The notes under the pieces were generated by a model. It was given only the letters and a program-made list of their open reading frames with translations. It was not told the DNA's origin and did no database searches. Positions 1-6,324 of a stretch of DNA of 12,131 bases are shown here, piece by piece. The number at the start of each line of letters is the position of its first letter. The stretch's first letter is position 1. Made by a program: the position numbers and the translations under genes. Origin of the DNA: an uncultured Acidaminococcus sp. (lineage in GTDB: Bacteria; Bacillota; Negativicutes; Acidaminococcales; Acidaminococcaceae); assembly GCA_905213155.1 (NCBI GenBank), contig CAJMHI010000051.1, positions 1 through 12,131 on the forward strand, written 5' to 3'.

Positions 1-55
1 GAGCGTCTGCCTTACAAGCAGAATGTCAGCAGTTCGATCCTGTTAGCGCCCACCA
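1..55 (+). tRNA. tRNA-Val (TAC), 5' end cut by window edge
   Basis: Only the 3' part of the gene is present: end of the D arm, anticodon arm, T arm and acceptor strand with an encoded CCA at 53-55. The anticodon stem TCTGC/GCAGA encloses loop CTTACAA, giving anticodon TAC (valine). The T arm carries the expected GTTCGATCC. It is the first visible gene of a tRNA cluster. Confidence 0.9.
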
Positions 56-75
56 TTTTTTCATGCCGATTGCGG

Positions 76-152
76 CGGGGCGTAGCTCAGTTTGGTAGAG
101 CACCTGCCTTGGGAGCAGGGGGTCGTAGGTTCAAATCCTGTCGCTCCGACCA
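76..152 (+). tRNA. tRNA-Pro (TGG)
   Basis: The full cloverleaf is 77 nt. Acceptor strands CGGGGCG (76-82) and CGCTCCG (142-148) pair with one G-T wobble, then discriminator A and encoded CCA at 150-152. Anticodon stem CCTGC/GCAGG with loop CTTGGGA gives anticodon TGG (proline). It lies 20 nt after tRNA-Val. Confidence 0.96.
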
Positions 153-164
153 ATATTTTTTCAT

Positions 165-238
165 GCGGGTGTAGCTCAGTGGTAGAGCCCCAGCCTTCCA
201 AGCTGGTTATGTGGGTTCGATTCCCATCACCCGCTCCA
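165..238 (+). tRNA. tRNA-Gly (TCC)
   Basis: The full cloverleaf is 74 nt. Acceptor strands GCGGGTG and CACCCGC pair perfectly, with discriminator T and encoded CCA at 236-238. Anticodon stem CCAGC/GCTGG with loop CTTCCAA gives anticodon TCC (glycine). Confidence 0.96.
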
Positions 239-248
239 TTTCATTTTT

Positions 249-325
249 GGCCCAGTAGCTCAGCTGGATAGAGCAACGGCCTTCTAAGCCGTGTGTCGAG
301 CGTTCGAATCGCCCCTGGGTCACCA
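249..325 (+). tRNA. tRNA-Arg (TCT)
   Basis: The full cloverleaf is 77 nt. Acceptor strands GGCCCAG and CTGGGTC pair with one G-T, followed by A and encoded CCA at 323-325. Anticodon stem ACGGC/GCCGT with loop CTTCTAA gives anticodon TCT (arginine, AGA codons). It is the last tRNA of the cluster and is followed within 10 nt by a terminator hairpin. Confidence 0.96.
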
Positions 326-334
326 GTAATTATG

Positions 335-362
335 ACGGACTTCCGATGGAAGCCCGTTTTTT
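335..362 (+). terminator. Rho-independent terminator of the tRNA operon
   Basis: A 10-position stem (ACGGACTTCC with GGAAGCCCGT, one A-C mismatch), loop GAT, then six T. It starts 10 nt after tRNA-Arg, so it most likely ends the tRNA transcript and isolates the next gene. Confidence 0.85.
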
Positions 363-423
363 GCTATAAGGATAGTTTGCACGGATGCAAACCACAACAT
401 TGAAAAGCACGAAAGGAGACGTT

Positions 424-1947
424 ATGGAAAATTTTGGCTTTGGGGAGCCTTCCATTTACCAGATCTTATACGAGCATTTGGATGAACGGGGCTATCTGCC
501 CCGGGATTTTTCTCTGCGGGCAGTCTTGGCGGAAAATGACGACGCAGATGGTACCACCGTCCTCTTTAGCGACGGCTTTATGGAGGGCAATCTCACCGGC
601 AGCGACAAAGGCGAGGAACGCGCAGCTGCCTTGCAGACGATTACCCGGCAGGTGATGGAGGGGCAGTACCAAAAGGCAGCGGACGGATTAAAGGCCTTTT
701 TTGCGCCGGAAGAACCCCATCTGATGAACCAGTATGTGCTGCCGTTGCAGGAATGGATTTATGAAAAGCGCAACGATTTTGACCCGGAACGGCTGGTGTG
801 GTTTGCCGTGCATCTGCTGCAGGAAGCGGACAATGTGGAAATCGTAAAATATGCCCTGACACTTTTGGAATTTTACGATTTTCATGAGGATGAAGAAATT
901 GCCCCCATGCTCCGCCTTTTGGCCCAGTGCAATGAATTTACCTTGTTCTGCCTGCGGGATTTTTCCGTGTGGGATACGGTGCTGGAAGAAATCTTTGGGA
1001 CGGCGCAGCTGGTGTACGGCTGGGGACGGATTTTCGCCCTGGAAGTGCTGGAGCCCAAAACAGCAGAAATTCGCCACTGGATGCTGCTCCACGGCTGGGA
1101 TAACGACATCAATCCGGAATATACCGCCCTTCTTATTGCCGTGGCAGTGGATCTTGCGGGGGTGCTGCGGCAGCCGCAACTAAACGCTGCGGCGTTTCAC
1201 AGCGCCGCCCACATCGTGAATGCCCTTTTGCCCGATGAACCGGTGCAGGGCATTTCCGGTTTGGCGGACCCGGCAGGGTTGCTTACCGAATTCCTCCGCC
1301 ATGCCAAAGAGCAGGCCCATACGCTGGAAGAGTATGAAATCGTATGGCATATTCTCCAATATGCCCATACCAAATTGCAGGGCAGTGCTCAGGAAAGTGT
1401 GGAAAAAGCCTGCGGCGCCGTGCTGCAAACCTTCGCCTGTGCCAAAACGGTACAGGACGCCATGGAGAAGGGAAAAGGCTTTGCCCTTGCCCGGGCGCTG
1501 GAACTTCCCTATACCGACAAAGCCGTACAGCACGTCATCCAAAATCCGCTGCAGTATGTGGAACTCCTGCCCTATGTGCTAAATGGTGATGCCCATCATG
1601 ACCACCATGTGATGGAGCTGTATGAAGAACTGCTGCCCGGAATGGCGCTGGATGAGACCAAACCACTCACATTGCGTGATCAATTGGAAGGGCCCTATAT
1701 GGATCTCAACCGGATCCTCAGCCAGCTGTACGGATTTCCCGGCACGGGGGAAAAACTGTTGCAGGCGGCGCTATTTTCGCCGGCGCTGATGAACCGCCAT
1801 GCGGCGCTTAACATCGTGAGCCAGTGGCAGGACCTGGGATATACGCTTTCCGCCATGCTGCGGGAAGCGGTGGAAAAACTGCTGCTCCAGGAAAGCAATG
1901 AGGACAACCAGGCAAAGGCCAAAACTATTTTGTTCCGAAAAAAATAA
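424..1947 (+). CDS. Conserved hypothetical protein, large soluble helical protein (507 aa)
   Basis: I do not recognise a function. The start at 424 (MENFGFGEPS...) is chosen because AAAGGAG lies at 412-418, 5 nt before it. The in-frame ATG at 385 has no ribosome binding site and falls inside a hairpin, so it is unlikely. The product is acidic and rich in Leu, Ala and Glu, with no signal peptide and no membrane segment, and appears almost entirely helical, in the style of HEAT- or TPR-like repeat proteins (inference from composition). A histidine cluster HHDHH sits at residues 391-395. Proteins that begin like this may occur widely in Firmicutes, some under the unreliable historical label limonene hydroxylase; that is an uncertain recollection and I would not adopt the name. 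The gene lies alone between the tRNA terminator and the stress-protein genes, with no clear terminator of its own before 2008. Confidence 0.85.
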   Translation: MENFGFGEPSIYQILYEHLDERGYLPRDFSLRAVLAENDDADGTTVLFSDGFMEGNLTGSDKGEERAAALQTITRQVMEGQYQKAADGLKAFFAPEEPHLMNQYVLPLQEWIYEKRNDFDPERLVWFAVHLLQEADNVEIVKYALTLLEFYDFHEDEEIAPMLRLLAQCNEFTLFCLRDFSVWDTVLEEIFGTAQLVYGWGRIFALEVLEPKTAEIRHWMLLHGWDNDINPEYTALLIAVAVDLAGVLRQPQLNAAAFHSAAHIVNALLPDEPVQGISGLADPAGLLTEFLRHAKEQAHTLEEYEIVWHILQYAHTKLQGSAQESVEKACGAVLQTFACAKTVQDAMEKGKGFALARALELPYTDKAVQHVIQNPLQYVELLPYVLNGDAHHDHHVMELYEELLPGMALDETKPLTLRDQLEGPYMDLNRILSQLYGFPGTGEKLLQAALFSPALMNRHAALNIVSQWQDLGYTLSAMLREAVEKLLLQESNEDNQAKAKTILFRKK

Positions 1948-2007
1948 AGGGTTTTCCCGGGAAAAAACGAATACAATCTATAAGAATCCAATGGGGGAGG
2001 GGATCAT

Positions 2008-2445
2008 ATGTTTGAGAAAATCTTAGCGCCTGTGGATGGATCGCAAACGTCGTTTAAAGCCCTAAGCGTTGCCCGCAGCCTGGCAGAAAAATACGGCGGC
2101 GAGCTGATTGTGCTCACGGTGATGGTGCCCTATGGGACCTTGAACCTGTTGCAGTTGTCCCTGGACCAGACACTCATTGACCAAAATAACCAGGCCATGA
2201 GAAAGGCTGGATTTGCTACGTTGGATAAGGCCCGGGAAGAAATGAAAGGGTATACCGGTGCTGTAGAGTATGCGGAAGAAACCGGCAACCCGGCGGAAGT
2301 GATTCTGCACGTAGCCAAGGAACGGAAATGTGACACCATCGTCATTGGCAGCCGTGGCCTGTCCGGCGTGGAAGAATTCCTCTTGGGCAGCGTCAGCTCC
2401 AAGGTTTCCCAGTATGCGGAAGTTCCGGTAGTGGTGGTAAAATAA
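2008..2445 (+). CDS. Universal stress protein, UspA family (copy 1)
   Basis: A 145-aa single-domain universal stress protein, the usual length of the family, predicted to be cytoplasmic and dimeric. It opens with MFEKILAPVDGS, the first beta strand with the nucleotide-contacting Asp10. The ATP-binding signature G-2x-G-9x-G-S is intact at residues 114-128 (GSRG at 114-117, GS at 127-128), so this copy belongs to the ATP-binding branch. The C-terminus VPVVVVK is the usual edge strand. A purine-rich ribosome binding site (GGGGGAGGGG, 1993-2002) lies 5 nt before the start. A terminator at 2460-2487 separates it from the next copy, so it is probably transcribed alone. Its C-terminal third is nearly identical to copy 2, which points to tandem duplication. 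Confidence 0.96.
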   Translation: MFEKILAPVDGSQTSFKALSVARSLAEKYGGELIVLTVMVPYGTLNLLQLSLDQTLIDQNNQAMRKAGFATLDKAREEMKGYTGAVEYAEETGNPAEVILHVAKERKCDTIVIGSRGLSGVEEFLLGSVSSKVSQYAEVPVVVVK

Positions 2446-2459
2446 ATCATGCAAAGAAA

Positions 2460-2487
2460 GACTCCTCCCATGCGGGGGAGCCTTTTT
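2460..2487 (+). terminator. Rho-independent terminator after usp copy 1
   Basis: A 7-bp stem CTCCTCC/GGGGGAG (2462-2468 with 2474-2480, one T-G wobble) with a 5-nt loop, followed by CC and five T. It lies 15 nt after the stop codon of the first usp gene. Confidence 0.8.
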
Positions 2488-2576
2488 CTATGGAAAAAAT
2501 TAAAATTTTTGCAGGAATTTACCGCTCCATGGTGAATAAGAACTATGAAAAAGAATTGCGTAGTGGAGGTGGTAGT

Positions 2577-3014
2577 ATGTTCGAGAAAATTTTGGTGCCG
2601 GTGGACGGTTCTGAAACCAGCTGGCGTGCCATGAGCGAAGCCCAGGAATTGGCTAATGCCTTCCATGGGGAACTGGTGGTGGTGAATGTGATCCAGCCGT
2701 ATAATAATTCCGCCATGTTAGTCGTTCCTCTGGATCAAGCCACCATCAGCCAGGGCAATGCCGAGCTGACGAAAATCGGCAACAGCGTATTGGAAACGGC
2801 CAAAGAAAAACTGGAAAGCTTCAAAGGTAAAAAATCCTTTGATCTGGAAGTGGGGCATCCGTCCGAGCGGGTTCTGGCCATCTGCAAGGAAAAGCAGTGC
2901 ACGGCTATTGTCATCGGCAGCCGGGGCCTGTCCGGGATTGCGGAATTTTTCCTGGGCAGTGTCAGCTCCAAGGTTTCCCAGTACGCGGATGTGCCGGTCC
3001 TGATTGTGAAGTAA
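2577..3014 (+). CDS. Universal stress protein, UspA family (copy 2)
   Basis: A 145-aa UspA-type protein beginning MFEKILVPVDGSETS. The start at 2577 is supported by GGAGGT at 2565-2570, 6 nt upstream, and by alignment with copy 1. An upstream in-frame ATG at 2490 would add 29 residues absent from the family and lies directly behind a terminator, so it is rejected. The ATP-binding signature G-2x-G-9x-G-S is intact at residues 114-128 (GSRGLSG...GSVS). The last 30 residues match copy 1 almost exactly (KVSQYADVPV against KVSQYAEVPV), while the middle regions differ. It forms an operon with copy 3, whose start lies 27 nt downstream. The role inferred from the family is nucleotide-binding stress or starvation survival; no specific partner can be read here. 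Confidence 0.96.
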   Translation: MFEKILVPVDGSETSWRAMSEAQELANAFHGELVVVNVIQPYNNSAMLVVPLDQATISQGNAELTKIGNSVLETAKEKLESFKGKKSFDLEVGHPSERVLAICKEKQCTAIVIGSRGLSGIAEFFLGSVSSKVSQYADVPVLIVK

Positions 3015-3041
3015 CTCTCGCAGTGACAAGGAGGTGCCACT

Positions 3042-3473
3042 ATGATCAATAAAATTCTGGTTCCGGTGGACGGATCCAAAATCGCCCTGCGGGCTTTGGG
3101 ATTTGCCGTGGAAATCGCAGAGAAATTCGAGTCCCAGCTCATTGTTTTGAATATCGATATTCCCTACGATCTCTCCCGGATTAAACCGCCCAAAAAAGAC
3201 AAGGACGGCCATGTTATCGTGGAAGAAGGCGCACCTACACCGCTGGATGACGCCAAAAAAGAAGTAGAAAAAACAAAATATGAGAATGTGACCTATAAGA
3301 AAGTCGTGGACATTGATCCTGCCGAACGGATCTGTATGGAAGCAGAAAAAAGCGATGTGGATATGATTGTCATGGGCAATCGCGGTATGGGGGTATTGGC
3401 CGGGTTCTTCCTGGGCAGCGTCAGCACCAAAGTTTCTCAAAGTGCGCCCTGCCCGGTAACCATCGTGAAATAA
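3042..3473 (+). CDS. Universal stress protein, UspA family (copy 3)
   Basis: A 143-aa universal stress protein starting MINKILVPVDGS, with a consensus AAGGAGGT at 3028-3035, 6 nt before the ATG. The ATP-binding signature is intact at residues 112-126 (GNRG...GS). It is more diverged from copies 1 and 2 and has a charged loop at residues 48-75 (KPPKKDKDGH...), which may change its partner or dimer contacts. It is the second gene of a two-gene operon with copy 2 and is followed by a very strong hairpin at 3515-3561. The function is inferred from the family only: cytoplasmic ATP-binding stress protein. Confidence 0.96.
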   Translation: MINKILVPVDGSKIALRALGFAVEIAEKFESQLIVLNIDIPYDLSRIKPPKKDKDGHVIVEEGAPTPLDDAKKEVEKTKYENVTYKKVVDIDPAERICMEAEKSDVDMIVMGNRGMGVLAGFFLGSVSTKVSQSAPCPVTIVK

Positions 3474-3514
3474 TCACATAAACCATAATACCGCTCCCAA
3501 ACGCTTTTATAGGT

Positions 3515-3561
3515 AAAAGACCAGGAACACAGCAATGGTTTTGCTGTGTTCCTGGTCTTTT
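3515..3561 (+). terminator. Strong, potentially bidirectional terminator after usp operon
   Basis: A perfect 21-bp inverted repeat: 3515-3535 pairs with 3541-3561 around loop TGGTT. The stem is flanked by AAAA on one side and TTTT on the other, so it can act in both directions. It closes the usp operon and could also end leftward transcription from the PLP-enzyme gene. The intron remnant begins 1 nt downstream. Confidence 0.9.
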
Positions 3562-3611
3562 GGTGAGTCCGGCATGGGCGCACTCTAATGGGTGAAAGTC
3601 CCGAATCCGCA

Positions 3612-3863
3612 AATGGATGGCTATACCGGAGAATTCGAATGTGTATCTGGAAACAGTGGAAACTGCCAAGGACACGCAAACGGAAGCTGTTGGGGCTGGG
3701 ATTGCCGGAATGGGCGGCCTGCGAGGGTGCCTATAGCCGGAAAGCTTACTGGCGCATGGCAAACACGGGTGTGGTCAAAAGAGCATTAACAAAAGAAAGA
3801 CTGATACACTGGGGCTTTTATGATTTAGCCATAGCCTATCAGTCTGTGCACGTCAACTATTGA
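3612..3863 (+). pseudogene. C-terminal remnant of group II intron reverse transcriptase/maturase
   Basis: The frame reads NGWLYRRIRMCIWKQWK, then EWAACEGAYSRKAYWRMANT, then RALTKERLIHWGFYDL, ending at TGA 3861-3863. This is the conserved C-terminal maturase (X/thumb) region of group II intron reverse transcriptases. The palm and finger domains with the YADD active site are absent, lost in the same deletion that removed the intron core. An ATG at 3588, lying in the intron 5' RNA element (GGGTGAAAGTCCC), is fused in frame and gives a 91-codon open frame, but this is an accident of the deletion and has no clear ribosome binding site. As in full group IIC introns, domain V begins immediately after the stop codon. 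Confidence 0.85.
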
Positions 3864-3864
3864 A

Positions 3865-3896
3865 ACCGCCGTGTACCGAACGGTACGCACGGTGGT
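3865..3896 (+). ncRNA. Group II intron domain V
   Basis: A catalytic hairpin: outer stem ACCGCCGTG (3865-3873) with CACGGTGGT (3888-3896, one G-T), bulge CG at 3886-3887, inner stem TACC/GGTA, tetraloop GAAC. Shape and sequence fit group IIC domain V; the tetraloop is GAAC rather than a strict GNRA. It is retained inside the decayed intron and is unlikely to be active alone. Confidence 0.85.
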
Positions 3897-3937
3897 GTGA
3901 GAGGACGGCGGCTAATCACCGTCTCCTACTCGATGCT

Positions 3938-5038
3938 TTAATGATCGGATTTCAAACCTGCCCCGCACATGGATATGAGGGCATCCGGCGTTTTTCCGTA
4001 GATATCGCAGTATTTTTTGTAAGCGGCATAGCTGGCAGCGGTGGTGTGTTCGCAATAGATGCCTTTGGCGGCCAGTTCTGCCCGGGCATCCAGAATTTTG
4101 TCCTCGGGAGCGGTGATCACCCGGACCTTGTATTTGTAAATATAGGACAGGATTTCTTCTCCCCGCATGGGCTTTCCGATGGCAATGCCTTCGGCGATGG
4201 TGGGCTTTACGTCTACGGCAGCCGGTTCTGCGCTCCCCTTGGATGCTGCTTCAAAAATGGGATCGCAGTTCTGGCTCTGAAGGGCGACCACCTGGGGCAT
4301 ATGGTCAATGCATCTGGCGGCCAGCAGTTCTTCCAAACCCTTCATGACACCGATGAATAAGGTACCGTTGCCCAGAGGAACAAAGATATTTTCCGGGACC
4401 CGGTGCAGCTGTTCATAGGTTTCGTAGATGTAGGTTTTGGTTCCTTCGTAGAAGAAGGGATTGTATACATGGTTGCAGTAATATTTTCCTTCTTCCTTTA
4501 CTTTGGCCCGGCATACATCGGCGCAGTGGTCCCGGCTACCAGGGACAATATGCACCTGGGCTTTGTGGGCGCGAATCATTTCGATCTTTTTGGGGGAAGT
4601 TCCTTCCGGAACAAAAATTTCGCAGTCAATCCCGGCTTTGGCACAGTAGGCAGCCACGGAGTTGCCGGCGTTGCCGCTGGAATCCTGCACAACGGAATTT
4701 ACGCTGATAGCCTTGCACAGGGAAACCAATACAGCGGCCCCCCGGTCTTTAAAGGAAAGGGTGGGCATGAAGTAGTCCATTTTCAGCAGCACATCATCGT
4801 TAAAGCGGACTATGGGGGTCATGCCTTCACCCAGAGTAATATTTTTCCAGGATTCATCCGGAAGCGGAATGAATTTGCGGTAACGGAACAGGCTCCAGGT
4901 ATCCCGGTCCACATCGTTCAGATTGAATGCGGGTGTATCCCATGCCAGTTTCCAGAGCCCGCCGCATTCGCAGCGGGGCTTTCTGGTAAAAATTTCTTCC
5001 GTTTTTCCGCATTTAGAGCAGACAAAATGTACGTTCAT
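3938..5038 (-). CDS. Threonine synthase-like PLP-dependent enzyme with N-terminal zinc-ribbon motif
   Basis: A 366-aa fold-type II PLP enzyme. The PLP lysine is Lys97 in LSFKDRG. The substrate/cofactor loop is DSSGNAGNS at 119-127, and a Gly-rich phosphate-binding loop LGNGTLF lies at 222-228. The N-terminus has four cysteines, C7-x2-C10 and C23-x-C25, a small zinc-ribbon-like motif found in several threonine synthase-like proteins. The family covers threonine synthase, threonine/serine dehydratases and related lyases. The adjacent ridA, 24 nt upstream in the same operon, favours an enzyme that releases a reactive enamine, hence a dehydratase or lyase in amino-acid catabolism rather than threonine biosynthesis (inference). 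AGGAGG complement at 5047-5052 lies 8 nt before the start. The stop codon is only 3 nt from the intron remnant, but the C-terminus (GAGLKSDH) looks complete. Confidence 0.9.
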   Translation of the reverse strand: MNVHFVCSKCGKTEEIFTRKPRCECGGLWKLAWDTPAFNLNDVDRDTWSLFRYRKFIPLPDESWKNITLGEGMTPIVRFNDDVLLKMDYFMPTLSFKDRGAAVLVSLCKAISVNSVVQDSSGNAGNSVAAYCAKAGIDCEIFVPEGTSPKKIEMIRAHKAQVHIVPGSRDHCADVCRAKVKEEGKYYCNHVYNPFFYEGTKTYIYETYEQLHRVPENIFVPLGNGTLFIGVMKGLEELLAARCIDHMPQVVALQSQNCDPIFEAASKGSAEPAAVDVKPTIAEGIAIGKPMRGEEILSYIYKYKVRVITAPEDKILDARAELAAKGIYCEHTTAASYAAYKKYCDIYGKTPDALISMCGAGLKSDH

Positions 5039-5062
5039 ATTTATTTCCTCCTCTTAAAAAAC

Positions 5063-5443
5063 TTATACGTGAGCGATGGCTTCGATTTCAATTTTCATCC
5101 CGAAATGGATGGCGGGGACACAGACAATGGTGCGGGCCGGTTTCTTTGCGCCGAAAAATTCCCGGTAGGCATCATTAACGGCGTCCCAGCTGGCGATATC
5201 ATCCACATAGGCCGTGGTCCGCAAAATATTGCCGCGGCCGCCGCCGGCTTCGTGTAGAATTTTTTCTACGTTGGTCAGAGCGCAGAGCGTCTGTTCCCGC
5301 ACATCCCCCCGGCACTGGATCCGGGTTACCGGATCTATGGGCAGCTGGCCGGATACATAGACCGTGCCGCTGCTTTCTTCCAGCACAGCAGGTGCATAGT
5401 GGGCGGCAATTTTGGGGGCGTTGGGGAAAACAAGTTCCTTCAT
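5063..5443 (-). CDS. ridA: RidA family enamine/imine deaminase (YjgF/TdcF type)
   Basis: A 126-aa RidA protein, the normal size for the trimeric family. The conserved Arg104 (PARTIVCVP) and the C-terminal Glu (IEIEAIAHV, E119/E121) that build the active site are present. The Gly in YVSGQLPIDP (residues 29-38) is also conserved. RidA hydrolyses 2-aminoacrylate and related enamine/imines to keto acids and ammonia, protecting PLP enzymes. Here it is the first gene of an operon with a threonine synthase-like enzyme, which suggests that it clears that enzyme's product. The ribosome binding site AGGAGAGG (complement 5450-5457) lies 6 nt before the ATG. A near-consensus promoter lies at 5521-5549. 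Confidence 0.95.
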   Translation of the reverse strand: MKELVFPNAPKIAAHYAPAVLEESSGTVYVSGQLPIDPVTRIQCRGDVREQTLCALTNVEKILHEAGGGRGNILRTTAYVDDIASWDAVNDAYREFFGAKKPARTIVCVPAIHFGMKIEIEAIAHV

Positions 5444-5520
5444 ACAAAACCTCTCCTTTTCACACTGAAACTTATTTTTTTATTTGCTTGTATATTTTTT
5501 TATATCTCCTCACAGAAATG

Positions 5521-5549
5521 GTTATACAGCATTTTAAAAAGCTTGTCAA
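5521..5549 (-). promoter_or_regulatory. Sigma-70-type promoter of the ridA operon
   Basis: Read on the minus strand, a perfect -35 TTGACA (complement 5544-5549) is separated by exactly 17 nt from TATAAC (complement 5521-5526). Transcription would start near 5514 and leave a 5' leader of about 70 nt before ridA. It is the best promoter in the window. Confidence 0.85.
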
Positions 5550-5570
5550 TATTTTTTTATAAAAAAATAT
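5549..5570 (-). repeat. 22-bp perfect AT palindrome at the ridA promoter, candidate operator
   Basis: The segment is its own reverse complement, centred between 5559 and 5560 and made of a T7 tract and an A7 tract. It abuts the -35 box of the ridA promoter. The 13-nt element ATATTTTTTTATA that forms its left side recurs at 5492-5504, and a near copy TTATTTTTTTATT lies at 5472-5484. It is either an operator, an intrinsically bent A-tract activator region, or both. Confidence 0.5.
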
Positions 5571-5598
5571 AAAAATTTTTATGAGACGGTTTTCCATG

Positions 5599-5631
5599 CA
5601 AAAAAAGCCACCTTTCTTCCGAAAGATGGCT
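5599..5631 (-). terminator. Rho-independent terminator after the YheO-like regulator gene
   Basis: Read on the minus strand, AGCCATCTTTC (5631-5621) pairs with GAAAGGTGGCT (5616-5606) around loop GGAA with one T-G wobble, followed by a run of T (complement of the A run 5600-5606). It begins 11 nt after the regulator's stop codon, so the regulator and ridA are separate transcripts. Confidence 0.88.
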
Positions 5632-5642
5632 GTAAGGTTTTT

Positions 5643-6290
5643 CTATTTTGTCTCGTTCTTATCCCGTTTTCCTTTGGCCTCGTCCAGGTAGCTGTAAATG
5701 GTCACTTTGGAAACCCCCAGCAGGGAGGCCACTTTGTCGATGGCGCCTTTAACCAGGAAAATGCCTTTTTCGTCCATGAATTTCACGATTTCCACGCTGC
5801 GCTTGCGGGTGAGATTTTTGACATCCGCATCTCCGATAATATTCAATATCAGTTCATCAATCACAGCCCCTACATCCGGCCCCACGCTTTTTTCTTCTGC
5901 CGGTTCCGCCGGAGTGATGGCGAGAAAGGATTCCAGTTCTTTCTGCACCTTCAGGCTGGAAGTGATATCAAAATTGATGCACAACATGCCGATGACTTCC
6001 TGCTTTTCGTCCCGGATCAGTACGGAGGAAGATTTGATTTTGCGGCCGCCGCCCAGTTCAAAAGTGTAATTCACCGCCCGGTCATTCTCAAAATTTTTGT
6101 TCAGCAGCACCTGCCGCACCAGATGGTCGAAGGACTGTCCGGGTTTCCGGTTGGTGACCACGCCGTTGGCTACGTATACCACAGAACTGCCGGGCTGGGT
6201 CAGATCATGGATGACGGCTTCACAGTTGGGACCAAAGGTTTCGGCGATGGTATCGGCAATGGGAAAATAATTTTTCAGCAGCGTATTCAT
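5643..6290 (-). CDS. YheO/DauR-like transcriptional regulator (PAS-like domain plus HTH)
   Basis: A 215-aa cytoplasmic regulator. Residues 1-112 match the YheO-like PAS domain (FGPNCEAVIHDL at 19-30, then GQSFDHLVRQ, then VLIRDEKQEVIGMLCINFDI at 90-109). A variable linker follows, and a C-terminal helix-turn-helix (KGAIDKVASLLGVSKVTIYSYL at about 181-202) is of the HTH_22 type. The family includes DauR of Pseudomonas, which controls D-arginine catabolism. The PAS-like domain is presumed to sense a small ligand. Its place between ridA and an amino-acid-type transporter suggests that it controls one or both (inference). Its own ribosome binding site is weak (AAGTGAG about 9 nt before ATG), which suggests low expression. 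It is closed by a terminator at 5599-5631. Confidence 0.92.
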   Translation of the reverse strand: MNTLLKNYFPIADTIAETFGPNCEAVIHDLTQPGSSVVYVANGVVTNRKPGQSFDHLVRQVLLNKNFENDRAVNYTFELGGGRKIKSSSVLIRDEKQEVIGMLCINFDITSSLKVQKELESFLAITPAEPAEEKSVGPDVGAVIDELILNIIGDADVKNLTRKRSVEIVKFMDEKGIFLVKGAIDKVASLLGVSKVTIYSYLDEAKGKRDKNETK

Positions 6291-6324
6291 TATCTACACT
6301 CACTTTCAAGAAACTTTTTCTGTT

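Larger units (their letters stand above)
3563..3934 (+). mobile_element. Decayed group IIC intron (internal deletion)
   Basis: The 5' end GTGAGTCCGGCATGGGCGC, followed by GGGTGAAAGTCCCGAA, matches the domain I start of group IIC introns such as the Oceanobacillus iheyensis intron. The 3' end carries domain V at about 3864-3897: stem ACCGCCGTG/CACGGTGGT, a 2-nt CG bulge, and TACC-GAAC-GGTA. Domain VI follows (about 3899-3930, with candidate branch A in CCTACTC), and the end ...CTCGAT falls near 3934. Between them most of domain I, domains II-IV and most of the reverse transcriptase are missing; the junction lies near 3605-3615. Insertion directly after a terminator hairpin is the known target choice of class C introns. 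With domain I gone it should not self-splice. The exact ends are inferred. Confidence 0.85.

Noticed and set aside
385..423. Upstream start ATG at 385 for the unknown gene
   Set aside because: No ribosome binding site precedes it and it lies in the arm and loop of a hairpin; ATG 424 has AAAGGAG at ideal distance.
2490..2576. N-terminal extension of usp copy 2 from ATG 2490
   Set aside because: It begins directly after the terminator of copy 1, adds residues not found in UspA proteins, and the ATG at 2577 has its own ribosome binding site.
2718..3440. 240-codon minus-strand open frame opposite usp copies 2 and 3
   Set aside because: The plus-strand frames carry intact UspA ATP-binding motifs and strong ribosome binding sites; the antisense frame has none.
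4403..5257. 284-codon plus-strand open frame opposite the PLP enzyme and RidA
   Set aside because: It spans two genes with clear family motifs on the other strand and reads as low-complexity Gly/Phe-rich sequence, typical of an antisense shadow.
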